NCBI GenBank assembly: GCA_963924555.1
Contig: OZ004583.1
Location: forward strand, 992,001-1,056,000
DNA: 64,000 nucleotides
Source of the DNA: Crambe crambe
Taxonomy: Eukaryota; Porifera; Demospongiae; Poecilosclerida; Crambeidae
Direction of reading: 5' to 3'
The notes beneath the pieces are model-generated. The model made no database searches, had not been told where the DNA came from, and worked only from the letters and a program-made list of their open reading frames with translations. The translations under genes were made by a program, and so were the position numbers. Positions within the stretch are counted from its first letter, which is position 1. Each line of letters starts with the position of its first letter. Positions 1 to 10,526 of the stretch are shown one piece after another.

Positions 1-95
1 GTATGTACTAAATATTGTAGGTCTTCCCCACCCCAGAATGGGTGCACACCATTTGTACAGTGGTGTGACATGTTTCATGCATTTCTCTGACTTAC

Positions 96-306
96 TCTTT
101 GCATCCATCAAGTACTGTGGCTGCTCCATCCTGCAGTTGGGACAAGGCTTCCCTTTGCCATGTTTATTTAGACAATTTTGACAGAATAGCCTGCCACACT
201 CTCCATGCTGCCATGGGTCTCTAGCTATTGCTAAACAGATCAAACACTTTAGAGCATCATCTGGTTCAGACACAAAATTACACTCATACCCAGAACAAGC
301 AGCCAT
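96..306 (-). CDS. RING exon of a third RING-TRAF(-FReD?) gene (RTF0), partial
   Basis: This is a 211-nt first exon. It begins at an ATG at 306 and ends at a GTAAGT donor (90-95), so the rest of the gene lies left of the window. It encodes a RING-type finger with Cys pairs CLIC, CGRLFC, CQNC and CPNC, and is closely related to the first exons at 9589-9811 and 47160-47382. The 3n+1 length matches those exons, so the same splice phase into a TRAF zinc-finger exon is expected. As in the other copies, the usual RING His after the third Cys is Arg (CGR instead of CGH). It is four codons shorter at the N terminus than its paralogs. Whether this copy also ends in a fibrinogen domain cannot be seen here. 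Confidence 0.75.
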
Positions 307-916
307 TTATAGCACTTACAACTGAACCATGTGTGTTAGATTGTTTACCCTTTACCTGATAAAGGTTCTACTAATATTCATTTTGTAGCTACGTGTATGC
401 ATCACCATTCTCGGCTCCCTCATATCAGTTGATGTCTCGTCACAAGCCTTGGTTGGAGTGAAGTGAACCTACACAAGGGTGTAGATAAGTTTTTTTCAAC
501 TGGGGGGGGGGGGGGGGGGGGGGGGGCTAAATATGCATGCAGGAATGTATAATTATGTGTGAAATGCAGCACTGCATTATCTAGAGGGGTCCGGGGGCAT
601 GCTCCCCCGGGAAATTTTTGAATCTCAGGTGTTTTGAGATTGCTTCTGGTGTGATAAGAGGTGATTATATCACTATTCAGTACATGCACAATCAATTGAT
701 TAGTCAATGATCCACTACTAAAACATGTTAGTGGCCATTAAACACTACATGTACACAAGAACAAAACTGACCATTCCTTTACTTACAGTTGGAAAATGAG
801 TTCATCAAATAATACTAAATATTTGGGTTTCATTCAATATACGATTCAAAAATTCTGGGGGGCTTTAGCCCCCCAAGCCCCCCCCCCCCCCTTACCTACA
901 CCCCTGCTACAATGGT

Positions 917-1243
917 ATAAAGGAAAAAAATATTTATTCTAAATAAAAAAGAGAAGTATAGGGATGGCTGTGTGCGGTTCAAAAAAGTTCAGCAACAAGA
1001 GAGTGAACTTCAGTCAAGTAACCCCTTACCCATCACCAACTACGAGGTAACTATTCCTACTTCACTCCCATGCATGATGAGATATAATTTAAGGGAGTGA
1101 AGTAGGAATAGTTACCTCGTAGTTGGTGATGGGTAAGGGGTTACTTGACTGAAGTTCACTCTCTTGTTGCTGAACTTTTTTGAACCGCACACAGCCATCC
1201 CTACTTCTCTTTTTTATTTAGAATAAATATTCTTTCCTTTACT
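917..1243. repeat. Long near-perfect inverted repeat (fold-back element)
   Basis: Arms of about 150 bp (917-1069 and 1093-1243) are almost exact reverse complements, separated by a loop of about 23 bp. The arms start and end in AT-rich sequence (AATATTTATT type) and contain an AGGGATGGC motif resembling the subterminal sequence of the elements at 34031 and 53243. No coding capacity. It is probably a non-autonomous fold-back transposon. Confidence 0.85.
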
Positions 1244-1603
1244 TGTTCATCATCTTTTTTGATGTAATGTTATTACAGACAACTGGATGCTATCAAAAGT
1301 TAAAGTTCACATGTTGTAGCTATGTAGTTCATTGCAGATTTCATTGTATGAGCCTGATCTGGAAGATCTACAGTTTATAAGATTGCCATTGACCTAATTT
1401 TGTATATAATTTTTAAGGCCTTTACTGATATGTACCTGATATATTGTTGCACCAAGGGTTGATTCATAACCAGACTCTTCATATTTGAGTCCTAGCATGT
1501 TGAAGGTGTTCTGTCTTCAGATTAGGAGTTGCTGACTGCAGGAGGTAAGTATTTTGGAGTTATGAAAGAAAATATTAAGTACTACTCCAATGGAGCATCC
1601 GTG

Positions 1604-1640
1604 CCATCCCTACTTAGAGAGTACTATCGTACTCTCTGAT
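1604..1640 (-). mobile_element. Terminal hairpin of a repeat element (remnant)
   Basis: The sequence is CATCCCTAC followed by a stem AGAGAGT/ACTCTCT with a short loop and then GAT. It is the reverse complement of the left end of the elements at 34031, 34271 and 53243. Only the end is recognisable. Confidence 0.6.
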
Positions 1641-3038
1641 AACTTGCAATCATAATGCTATAACACCTTCCTAACTTTTGAACCCTCACTAAAAAATGGT
1701 CATTTTAACATCTTTTAGTTATACTAGCTAACCATGATGGGTTGAAATTACTGAAATGGTCATTCAGATGTAAAAATGACCCTGTATTAATTAATCTGGT
1801 TGTATCACCTTACATTGGGTCATCATTACCACCACTGGTAAATTCAACTCAAGATAAACATATTCATGACACCTTCATTAAACCCATTCTGGAAATACAG
1901 CCATTAAATAAATAGCCAGCATCAATATTATGTAGTGTAGATGAAGAGTTAGAGTCTGGTTGGAATAGGTCAGAATGACCTTTGCATCATGGGTAAGTAA
2001 GTCTTAATCACTGGTTACTTTGATATACTTACAGGTTCAAAGCTACCCCTTGATCTATGTAAAACTACCACTGTGTGATGTTTACTTGATAGGTCATAGT
2101 AACCTCCATAATGGTTGAAATAAAGTCATTATAAACGAAGTAGCTAACCACGTTCAGTAGTCATAATCTATATGGAATACTAGTGGACTAGAATAAAATC
2201 CAGGCACCAGAATCTTGACATCATCTAGCTAGTAGCTAGCTATGTCCCAGTTTACCTATAATTCATTTCTTCAATGCTAACAAACATGCCCATACCAATA
2301 ATTAATTATTGCTCCTCAAATCATGTATGTAATCTTTAGTGAATTCATGCAGATAAGTGATTGTTATAAACTTAATATAGAACTTGAAGGATCATGCAGC
2401 TCTTGAGTATTGTATCTGTCATATGCTGAATCCCACATCCACATTCCATATTACCATCACTGCGATATGGTCAGACTGATACTGTAGCTATAAATTTTCC
2501 TAGATATCGCTCATGCTTCTAGATATATACTCATGCCAACATTTTTTTTTATCCGGGCCTACTAGCTACCTTCAAGTGATATGTAGATATGTATTTTCAG
2601 CAAACATCCATAGTAGCAACAGGTGATTAACATGATCACGTCTCCTCTTGTGCACTCCAACCCTCTGAAAAGCAATTTTTTTCCCCTGCTACATCAACCT
2701 TTAACTGCATCACACTGATGCATACATGTTCCTGCATCTGAATCAATTGGTACAATTATTGCTAGCAATCACAGATTTAATACCCATGCGATGAAAAGCA
2801 CTGGTGCTAACCCTCAGCGCACACTAAATTATGTGCTTGCAGATATTGAGCAGATCACCGACAAGGAGTAACTGTATTAAGTATTTTATTTTGAATCATC
2901 TATAAAGCATGAGCTAGCTAGCTAGCAGTGTCTGTGCTACAGAGTCCACATTTTAATTTCATTCTCATTTTGAATTATCATCAGTGCCTGCATTTAAAAT
3001 ATATACTGCTTGGAGAACTGCACAGATATGATTAAGCA

Positions 3039-3112
3039 GTGGTGGATCTAGGAGGGGGCATTTCAGGCACATGCCCCCCCCCCCCTTCTAAAAATCCTGG
3101 ATCCAACCACTG
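3039..3112. repeat. Small inverted-repeat element
   Basis: GTGGTGGATCTAGGA at the left is mirrored by TCCTGGATCCAACCAC at the right, around a G-run and C-run core. This is typical of a short fold-back or MITE-like element. G/C-rich relatives of the core occur near 590 and 850-890. Confidence 0.55.
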
Positions 3113-3526
3113 GATTAAGCAAGCAGGTAAGAGTGTAGCAGGTAATGGTCGGCAGCACAGAGTGTGCATTATATGGAGTATAGGCTAGCGGCAGTTAAAA
3201 TCCTGGCTTTCTGGTGACCAAAAGCTTTATCTAATGATCTGCTCAATTTCAAAGCTAGAAAATAGCGTCTAGACACTATGTAAACTGGTTTCAAGATTCA
3301 ATAGTTGAAGTGGCTCCTGCGAGAGGAATGACAGACAGACAGACAGACAGACAGAAGGACACAACTGAGTACCGTAACCATCTCGCGCATGCGCGCTGAG
3401 GGTTAAATATAGAACATGGAAGCCAAGGTCGGAACGTGTGTTAATAATAGATTCCAGTTATTCCATTCCAGTATTCCATTCCAGTATTCCATTCCATTCC
3501 ACCAATCCACTGAATCTAGACACTCA

Positions 3527-3665
3527 TGTTTAGGGGGTGGATACCGGTCTGGTTGGCAGAGTGAGTGACCCACCTTTACACAGTAACATAACATTCATTA
3601 ATTCTTTGTGGTAGCTATGGTTATTGTTTATGATGCGAGTTGTCAATTGCTTTATTATTGCAGGC
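3527..3665 (-). pseudogene. Duplicated 5' flank of an RTF gene lacking its RING exon
   Basis: TGTTTAGGGGGTGG, the GGTTGGCAGAGTGAGTGACC stretch and the TTATGATGCGAGTTGTCAATTG motif occur here in the same order as just upstream of the RTF1 start (about 9811-9955) and RTF2 start. No RING coding sequence precedes them. I read this as an orphaned promoter/5'UTR copy. Confidence 0.55.
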
Positions 3666-4068
3666 GCGTAGCCAGGGAGGGGCTCAGGGGGCACATCCTG
3701 TAACCAATAGCTCCACCTAGCAACTGTCCTGGAAGTTTTGCAACTCCTAACTAACTGGGTGTGTATGTCAGTTGCTCTCATGTCATGTGCATGTGTATGT
3801 GATGTGTTGGCATGATACATGGTCTATTTATAGCTTTATATGATGACATCATTGCATTAGTCAAGTCTAATAATTACAGTGGACATTTAATGATGTTAAT
3901 GATGTCATTGCATCACTGACCAGTTGAGTCATACAAAAGTGTGCAAATTATGACACTTCTTTTTAAAAATATTTTCACTCCCATAATAATTAAAACGATA
4001 CGTAGCTAAGCACATCAAAACAGTTTTTAGTTTGAGTCCTCATACATAGTTAAGTTATTGATGAGACA

Positions 4069-4971
4069 TCATTTGCAAGTACTGGTACTGGCACTGCATC
4101 TCTTTGGACGTATCTTCATTTGAGCCTTTGTGAATTTGAACCATCTTGATCCATTGTACCAGCTAGAAAGACCGGAACGTGTATTGAGGTGAACATGAGA
4201 ACAACCGCCATGCCACCATACAGTTCCATATGTTACAGCACAGCTGCCACTTGATCTGGCATCATTATCACGGTCTGGAGTGCTGAAAGACCTTCCATTG
4301 TTATGAGCCATTGCATCAAATGTACCACCACCCACTCCCTGTCCTTGTCCAATGGTTAGTCGGTAGTTGGTTTCAGCCCCACCCACTTTGAACAGTTGGT
4401 AGGTCCAAACAATGGATGGTTCGGGCCCATTCCCAAGTTCAATACGCAGTTCTACATGCTCTCGTGTGGTGAGACAGTGAATCTTTTCAAGTCCGTACCA
4501 AAATTCTCCCTCCAGATCTCCAAAGCCACTCACATAGTCAGTCCAATTGCGATAGAAATTGACAGAGCCATTGATCCTACGCTGGATGACCAACCACTTT
4601 CCTCCATCGGTCTCCATGTCACAGTGAGCAAATAATTTCAAATTGCCTGTTCGAAAGCTGGAAGCAACATTGCAGACATCTGCTATTTCATAGCTGCCAG
4701 AATTTGCAGGTGGAATTAGCTCTTTGATCTAGAATGATGCATTATTACAAACACTACATTCTATACTCTAATTTCGGAGAATTCATTAGCCTTATAGTTT
4801 TTCTAATATAGCTGCACATACCTGACAGCAGTCATAAAATGCAGCACCAGAACAACTTCCTCTCAAAGTTGTCAGATTTTGCAGCAACTTTTGGTAGTTT
4901 GCACAGTTAGTGGGAACACCTTGTGCATGGGCAAGAAGGAAAGTTGCAAGAATAATGCTGAGAATACTCAT
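4069..4971 (-). CDS. Secreted fibrinogen-domain protein F1
   Basis: Exon 1 is 4822-4971 (50 codons from the ATG). It has a hydrophobic signal peptide MSILSIILATFLLAHA and a stalk ending AAFYDCCQ. A 93-nt GT-AG intron (4729-4821) follows, then exon 2 (4069-4728, 219 aa plus stop). Exon 2 carries a full FRe[44 protein letters not shown], the acidic DRDND loop and the WWHGGC pocket Cys. One codon of the usual TNCATNY is missing in exon 1, and VWWH replaces the usual AWWH. The LNGNY glycosylation site found in many paralogs is replaced by LNTRSGL. A TATA box (cttttata on plus, 5045-5052) lies about 75-80 bp upstream. Predicted 269 aa, secreted; ligand unknown. Confidence 0.9.
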
Positions 4972-5820
4972 GGTGAGGTAGCAGGTAAGGACTTTCTAGC
5001 TCTTAAATCTCCAGCTAGTTCTACTAGAGTTCGTGAAAATGACTCTTTTATAGTCGTGGACACATAACCTGTTGACCACACCCACCAACTGTCTTGGCAG
5101 TATTGTAACACTATGATGGCATTGGGTGCATGTGTCCATTGACCAGTTCATTGATTAGTTGAGCAGGTCCATGCACGCATGTGTATTCTTATTGCATACG
5201 TGATTGACGTAATCTTTTATAATGCATTTATGGACATCATCAGTGTAATAAAATCAACCATCACATGATGGCCTGCAGTTGCATTATTGGATGAGTTGAA
5301 TATCATGCTACGATTATCATAGGTGTGACCATATCAAGAAAGAGCTGATTTAGACACTATACTCTCTGGATGTCCATTATTGGATTGCATTGTTGGACGA
5401 GTTGAGTGTCATGCTACAATTATTACCATATCAAGAAAGAGACATTATGCTGGATGTCCATTACAGGAACATATCACTCATAGACATTTGCTTGAAGTCT
5501 ATAATCTCTAGTGTACACAGTGTGGACCAGTATTCTGAGTGTACCATGCAAACCATCACTTTATTATCAAACCTTTATAGCTAGCTATACACATTACACA
5601 TTACCTTCAATTACTTAAAGCCACATACTGAAAATCATGCATTAAACTACTTGGCTGGCTAGGTATTAAAATTTTGTCCTCACCTGATGTCATGAGGAAA
5701 ATACATCTTTTTGGGTTTATCATCTCGTACACAAAACATGATACTACTCGTGCTTCTTCTGCCTGAACAGAACCCATGCAGTCATGGTGATTGCATAAAG
5801 TAAATAACCAGCATTACCAA
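4972..5820. promoter_or_regulatory. F1 upstream region with conserved promoter block
   Basis: Besides the TATA box at 5045-5052 this region holds the CCACACCCACCAACTGTCC block (about 5076-5095), a CACATGATGG motif (about 5262-5271) and an ATCATAGGTGTGACCATA motif, all repeated upstream of most genes in the cluster. Short open frames at 5390-5584 on plus are duplicated verbatim at 43020-43214 but have no coding signature. Confidence 0.5.
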
Positions 5821-5935
5821 TAGCTACTTTCCTTCATAGTTGCAGTAGCAGAGTTAGTGGAAACACTTTGATCATGTGCAGAAATCTTACAGTAATCTCT
5901 AGAAGTTTTTCTTGACTCTTTTTATAGTCACATCC
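5820..5935 (-). pseudogene. Orphan exon-1/promoter relic
   Basis: Fragments of exon 1 (reverse complement of GTTAGTGGAAACAC and CATGTGCAG) are followed upstream by a retained CTTTTTATAG TATA box near 5919-5930. No open signal-peptide frame survives. Confidence 0.5.
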
Positions 5936-5937
5936 TA

Positions 5938-6171
5938 TCATGGTCTGGAGTGCTGAAAAGACCTTCCATTGTTATGGGCCATTCCATCGTATGTACCTCC
6001 AACTCCCTGACCTTGTCCAATGGTTAGTCGATAGTTGGTTTCAGTCCCACCCACTTTGAACAGTTGGTAGGTCCAAACAATGGATGGTTTGGGTCCATTC
6101 CCAAGTTCAATACGCAGTTCCATGTCCTCTCGTGTGGCAAGAAAAGTTGTAATAACAATAACTGAGAACAC
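5938..6171 (-). pseudogene. Chimeric signal peptide / mid-FReD fragment
   Basis: An open frame starts with a signal-peptide-like MFSVIVITTFLA and runs directly into TREDMELRIELGNG from the middle of a FReD. The stalk, intron and N-terminal third of exon 2 have been deleted. It continues through WTYQLFKVGG and the GQGQGVGGTYDGMAHNNG stretch, then shifts frame at an extra A in GGTCTTTTCAG and stops before the calcium/pocket region. A TATA box is retained upstream (about 6256-6264). An essentially identical copy exists at 43570-43803. It could make a 77-aa secreted peptide, but dead is more likely. Confidence 0.75.
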
Positions 6172-6814
6172 TCATGGTGAGATAGCAGGTAAGAACTTTC
6201 TAGCTCTTTTTTTTTGTGTAAAATCTCTAGCTAACTCTACTAGAGATTATTGAAAATGACTCTTTTTATAGTCGTGCACACACAGCCTGTTGGTATCATA
6301 ATGACCACACCCACCAACTGTCCTGGCAGCTATAGCTAATGTACTTGAAGCCAATATCAGAACATATTGAAAATCTTGGCTGGCTTTAGTTAAAATTTTA
6401 TCCTTACCTGATGTCATGAGGTTTCACCTTTTCGACTGTATGCAAAACTTCTATTGAAGAGCTTTCGAATTGACTCGTCACATTCTGTAACTATACTGTA
6501 TAGCTCCACCTAGCAACTGTCCTGGAAGTTTTGCAACTCCTAACTAACTGGGTGTGTATGTCAGTTGCTCTCATGTCATGTGCATGTGTACATGGTGTGT
6601 GGATGCTGATGTCATACCAGTTGAGTCATATTATAAAAGTGTGCATGCTTTTGAGTTATGACACTTCCTTTAAAAAAATTTTCCCCTCCCATATTAAGTA
6701 ATAGCGAATACTCTAAATACTGTTTTAAGTTATTGATGAGACATCATTTACAAGTACTGGTAGAATAGGTATAAGGCTGGTTTTATATCACTGTTGTTAG
6801 TAGCCTCGAACCCA

Positions 6815-7529
6815 GCCTCTTTTTTCCTTTTTTTGAGGGGCGGGGGAAAAAGAGAGCCTGATATCCACTGTTTGCGCATGCACCAGTTTTTCCCAGAAAT
6901 CTGGGAATCAGGATATCACTCGGATATTTCAGCTACACGATCGTCATAATTAATGGGCGTGGTCGCACAACTAGTAGAATGCTGCATGCTAGCTATAGTT
7001 TTACTCGTGCTCCTTTGCTGCTGCTCTTCTTTCTCCTTGGAGGAACTTGGCATTCCCGAAGAAGGAAAAATACACGCTGCTGTCACGATGGGAAGGATGT
7101 TTCTGTTTGTCTACCAAAGTGGTTATAAAAAGATCAGTTCTACCAGACTCTCCCCTTCATGATGATGCTGTTGAAGCGTAGTGCAGTACTGGTTGCCTCT
7201 CTACTAGTTGCTCTGATCATAAGATGTAGATATATGCTCTGATGATCGACCAACGATGTTTTGGCCAGTACTACCTCACTACATCTGCCAGTCTTAGATC
7301 AGATAGCCTTCTCTTCTGTGCCCCTGAAGCCCTTGTTCCTTCTAATGCCCTGGAGGATCTAAGTATTCCCGGAATAGTACGACATCATGCGATTGCTAGC
7401 GCTTCTCGACGTCAAAACTTGTCATTGCATGTGCGTTTATTAATTATATAATTCCAAAATTGGCGCATACACAAACAGTGGATACCAGGCTCTCTTTTTC
7501 CCCATCCCCCAAAAAAGGAAAAAAGAGGC
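6815..7529. mobile_element. 715-bp element with about 70-bp terminal inverted repeats
   Basis: Bases 6815-6884 (starting GCCTCTTTTTTCC) and 7460-7529 are close inverted copies of each other. The interior has short frames only; one of 69 codons on plus (6953-7162) is broken by a 10-bp deletion in the duplicate copy, so it is probably not a conserved gene. It sits 77 bp beyond the RTF1 stop codon. The whole element is present in the same place near RTF2 (44437-45141), so insertion preceded the duplication. Confidence 0.7.
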
Positions 7530-7605
7530 ATAACATAACAATGGATTACAAGCTCGTCCATTAATGTCAACTAGTTGTGGCTGCTGTTTGGATGAATAAT
7601 CTAAA

Positions 7606-9811
7606 TTATGTGATATTATTTTCACACCTCTTGGGTCGTATCTTCATCTGTACTTTAGTGTAATGGAGGTAATGGGATCCATTATACCAAGAAAGTCTGT
7701 TAGAACCAGGTGAAACAACTCTGCCATCTTCTGGAGTATGCAGTACATACTTTCCATTGAGATTCGAGTGAAAACAGGCATTGTGCCACCAGGCTCCTCC
7801 GGATACTGCAGCACAGTTACGAATCAATGCGTCATTGTCATGATCTCGAGTGCTGAAAGGTCTTCCATTTTGATAGGCCATTGAATCATGTTTACCTCCC
7901 ACTCCCCTCGCTTGTCCAATGGTCAATCGATAATTAGTTTCAGCCCCACCCACTCTGAAGAGCTGGTAGGTCCAGACTTCAGTAGGTTCTGTTCCATTCC
8001 CAAGTTCGATACGCAGTTCCATGTCCTCTTGTGTGGTGAGGCAATGAATCTTCTCCAGTCCGTACCAAAATTCTCCCTCCAGATCTCCAAAGCCACTCAC
8101 ATAGTCAGTCCAATTGCGATAGAAATTGACAGAGCCATTGATCCTACGCTGGATGACCAACCACTTTCCTCCGTCTGTTTCCATGTCACAACGAGCAAAT
8201 AGATTCATGTTGCCTGCTTGAAAACTTGAAGTAACATTGCAGACATCCACTATTTCATAGCTGCCAGAATTTGCTGTTGGCACTAATTCCTTTACCTACA
8301 ACATTTAAGGATCCACATTAATTTTTAATATCATACATGTAGCTACTTGTGATCGTAGCTGTATACATACCTGGCAACAGTCACGGAATCCAAGAATAGA
8401 ATCTTTCTTCAGTGAAGTGTTTTCTTTGTTGTTGTTGTAGAAGTAAAAAGACAACAACAAAATACCAATAAACAGCAAAATAGAACCATTCCTCCTTAAC
8501 TGGACCACCATATTCTCACTCTCTCTCCGAAACTGAACTGCCATATCCTTGGCCTCTTTCCTTAACTCGGCAACCATATCCTTACTCTCTCTCTTTAATT
8601 CAGCAACCATATCCTTATTCTCTCTCTTTAACTCGGCAGCCATATCCTTACTCTCTCTCCTTAACTCAGCAGCCATATCTCTCTTTAACTCAGCAGCCAT
8701 ATCCTTATTCTGTCTCCTTAATTCTGTAGCCATATTCTTACTCTCTCTCAACTCGGTAGCCATATTGTTACTCTCTTGCAATTGAACCATAGTGTTGAGA
8801 ACCTGATGGAAATGTGACTTATCATCCTGCTCATGTGCTCCCATATCTTTTCTTTTCATCTTCATATTACACCCGATCCTCTCATACTTGCATGATATCA
8901 CAGTGTGTGCACAGTCGTTTTCAAGATGCTGTTTTATCTCGGCACGTTGCATGCTATCAGGACAGTCAGGATTAGGGCAAGGAACTGATTTCTTTTCACA
9001 AATGTCATCATGAATGTCCGTTATGTTGGCATATGTATCCTTCTTTCCACAATACTGACATTTGTAAGCTCTGTTCACACACTGTTCTGTTAAATGTTTC
9101 TCCAAATCTTTCCTCGATATCATCCGTACTTCATTGTCTTCTTTGCACTTCTTGGGGCAGGGAGTTTTGCAGTTCATAATATGTTCCTCTAGTGTGTCAA
9201 CAGTTCCTTCCCATCCACATCCTTCCTTAGCATAATCACATTTGACACGGAGAGCATTAATTTCTCTTTTACCTAGTGAGTAATATATTGTTGAGCGTAT
9301 ATTACTAAGAGAATGGACTAGAACCCATAGCTAGATGAAGGGTAGCTACTATCCTACTATAACTTTAAGAAGAGGCTCATATTTAGCTACTCTCAAAAGG
9401 CTAGCTGCTATGATAACACCTTGGCTAATTGCTTCAAGGTAAGCTGCCTTAAATTCTTTTTTAGTAGGCAGCCTTTAATTACTTACTTAAGCATAGTGGT
9501 TCTCCCCCTCCCCCCACATACACATCACACGGGATCATGTTGTTGCACACGGTCCTGTGGTGTGACAAGTTTCACTTCTCTGACTTACTCTTTGCATCCA
9601 TCAAGTACAGTGGCTGCTCCATCCTGCAGTTGGGACAAGGCTTCCCTTTGCCATGTTTATTTAGGCAACTTTGACAGAATAGCCTGCCACACTTCCCATG
9701 CAGCCATGGGTCTCTAGCTACTGCTAAACAGATCAAACACTTTAGAGCATCATCTGGTTCAGACACAAAGTTACTCTCGTACCCAGAACTAGTAACTTGG
9801 TTAGAGGCCAT
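7606..9811 (-). CDS. RTF1: RING-TRAF zinc finger-coiled coil-TM-fibrinogen domain receptor
   Basis: Three exons join in frame: 9589-9811 (RING), 8371-9272 (zinc fingers, coiled coil, membrane segment) and 7606-8295 (FReD), giving 604 aa. RING Cys are at residues 25, 28, 41, 46, 49, 59 and 62, with Arg43 where His is usual. TRAF-type fingers span about 84-221. A repeat of the type KDMAAELKRES (11 residues) runs about 234-335. One membrane segment (ILLFIGILLLSFYFY) lies at about 339-353, with RR just before it favouring a cytoplasmic N terminus. A short linker ends GFRDCCQ (375), the same junction as exon 1 of the secreted genes. The FReD (376-604) keeps DHDND and CFHSNLNGKY. The MATH/TRAF-C domain that usually follows a TRAF coiled coil is absent, replaced by the membrane segment and FReD. 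Start chosen at MASNQ by homology with the other copies; an in-frame Met at 9856 is possible. RING-TRAF signalling and ubiquitin ligation are inferred. Confidence 0.85.
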
Positions 9812-10526
9812 GTTTAGGGGGTGGTACAGGTCTGGTTGGCAGAGTGAGTGACCCACCCCTTTATTGGGTTGCTCTTACATAACATATTCATTAATGCTTT
9901 ATGGTAGCTGTGGTTATTGTGTATGATGCGAGTTGTCAATTGTTTTATTATTGACTCAGAATGGCATTACCCTTCTTTACCTTAGCTATGTGTTTCATAT
10001 GTTTATTCAAGGTTTGCAGCACTTCAACTGATACACTGAAATGCATCTTTCAAGTACTTAATGGATCATGATAAGTCAGGAATGCCCCAAACTGCATTTC
10101 TAAGTCTACTGTGATTAAGTGGTGGTTCCTAGGTTCCTATCTTCCAGCTGATTCAGGAAGACTGTTCCTATAAATGTCCAGACCCAGTTATCACTATTCA
10201 TCATCTAGAAAATTCACGCTTGTTCAGAGCCACCACCTTAGAGTTAGGAAGCCTCTTCTGTCAGGATATAATTATATGTCTTCATGTAGCTACCATCTTT
10301 AAGGTAGTAACAGAAGTAAAACCATAACTCATAAGTAAACCGCAGCCCGTAAACTTAACTAATTTTACCCAGGTACACAACTGATCTCCAACTAAGTGTT
10401 ATGAGAAGCAGTAATTAATAAGCTGCAAAGGATTAAAGCACACTGAGCACACTGATTAAACTTGTATATATAGTTGGGGACGAGGCTATAGTTGGTACAC
10501 ACCTAATAGTTATTATTTAAGAAATT
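9812..10526. other. RTF1 5' flank and intergenic
   Basis: No clear TATA box precedes RTF1, unlike the secreted genes. The sequence is shared with the RTF2 flank (47383-48079). No gene seen. Confidence 0.5.

Larger units (their letters stand above)
307..4068. other. Intergenic, repeat-rich, no convincing gene
   Basis: I found no supported coding region. The stretch holds a poly-G run near 504-526, G/C-rich repeats around 590-610 and 850-890, a large fold-back (917-1243), a transposon terminal hairpin (1604-1640), a GACA microsatellite (about 3329-3354), an ATTCC-type repeat (about 3460-3510) and a small inverted element (3039-3112). Bases 3527-3665 match the 5' flank of the RTF genes without their RING exon. 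Confidence 0.6.

Noticed and set aside
504-526. Poly-G run as a regulatory or quadruplex site
   Set aside because: Homopolymer of uncertain length within a repeat; possibly an assembly artefact, and no supporting context.
4396-4635. Plus-strand open frames of 60-160 codons lying opposite the FReD exons (here and at the same place in almost every gene)
   Set aside because: They are the antisense shadow of the conserved FReD codons and recur only because the sense strand is conserved; no start context or domain.
6953-7162. 69-codon frame with a hydrophobic N terminus inside the TIR element
   Set aside because: The duplicate at about 44577 has a 10-bp deletion that destroys the frame; no family resemblance.
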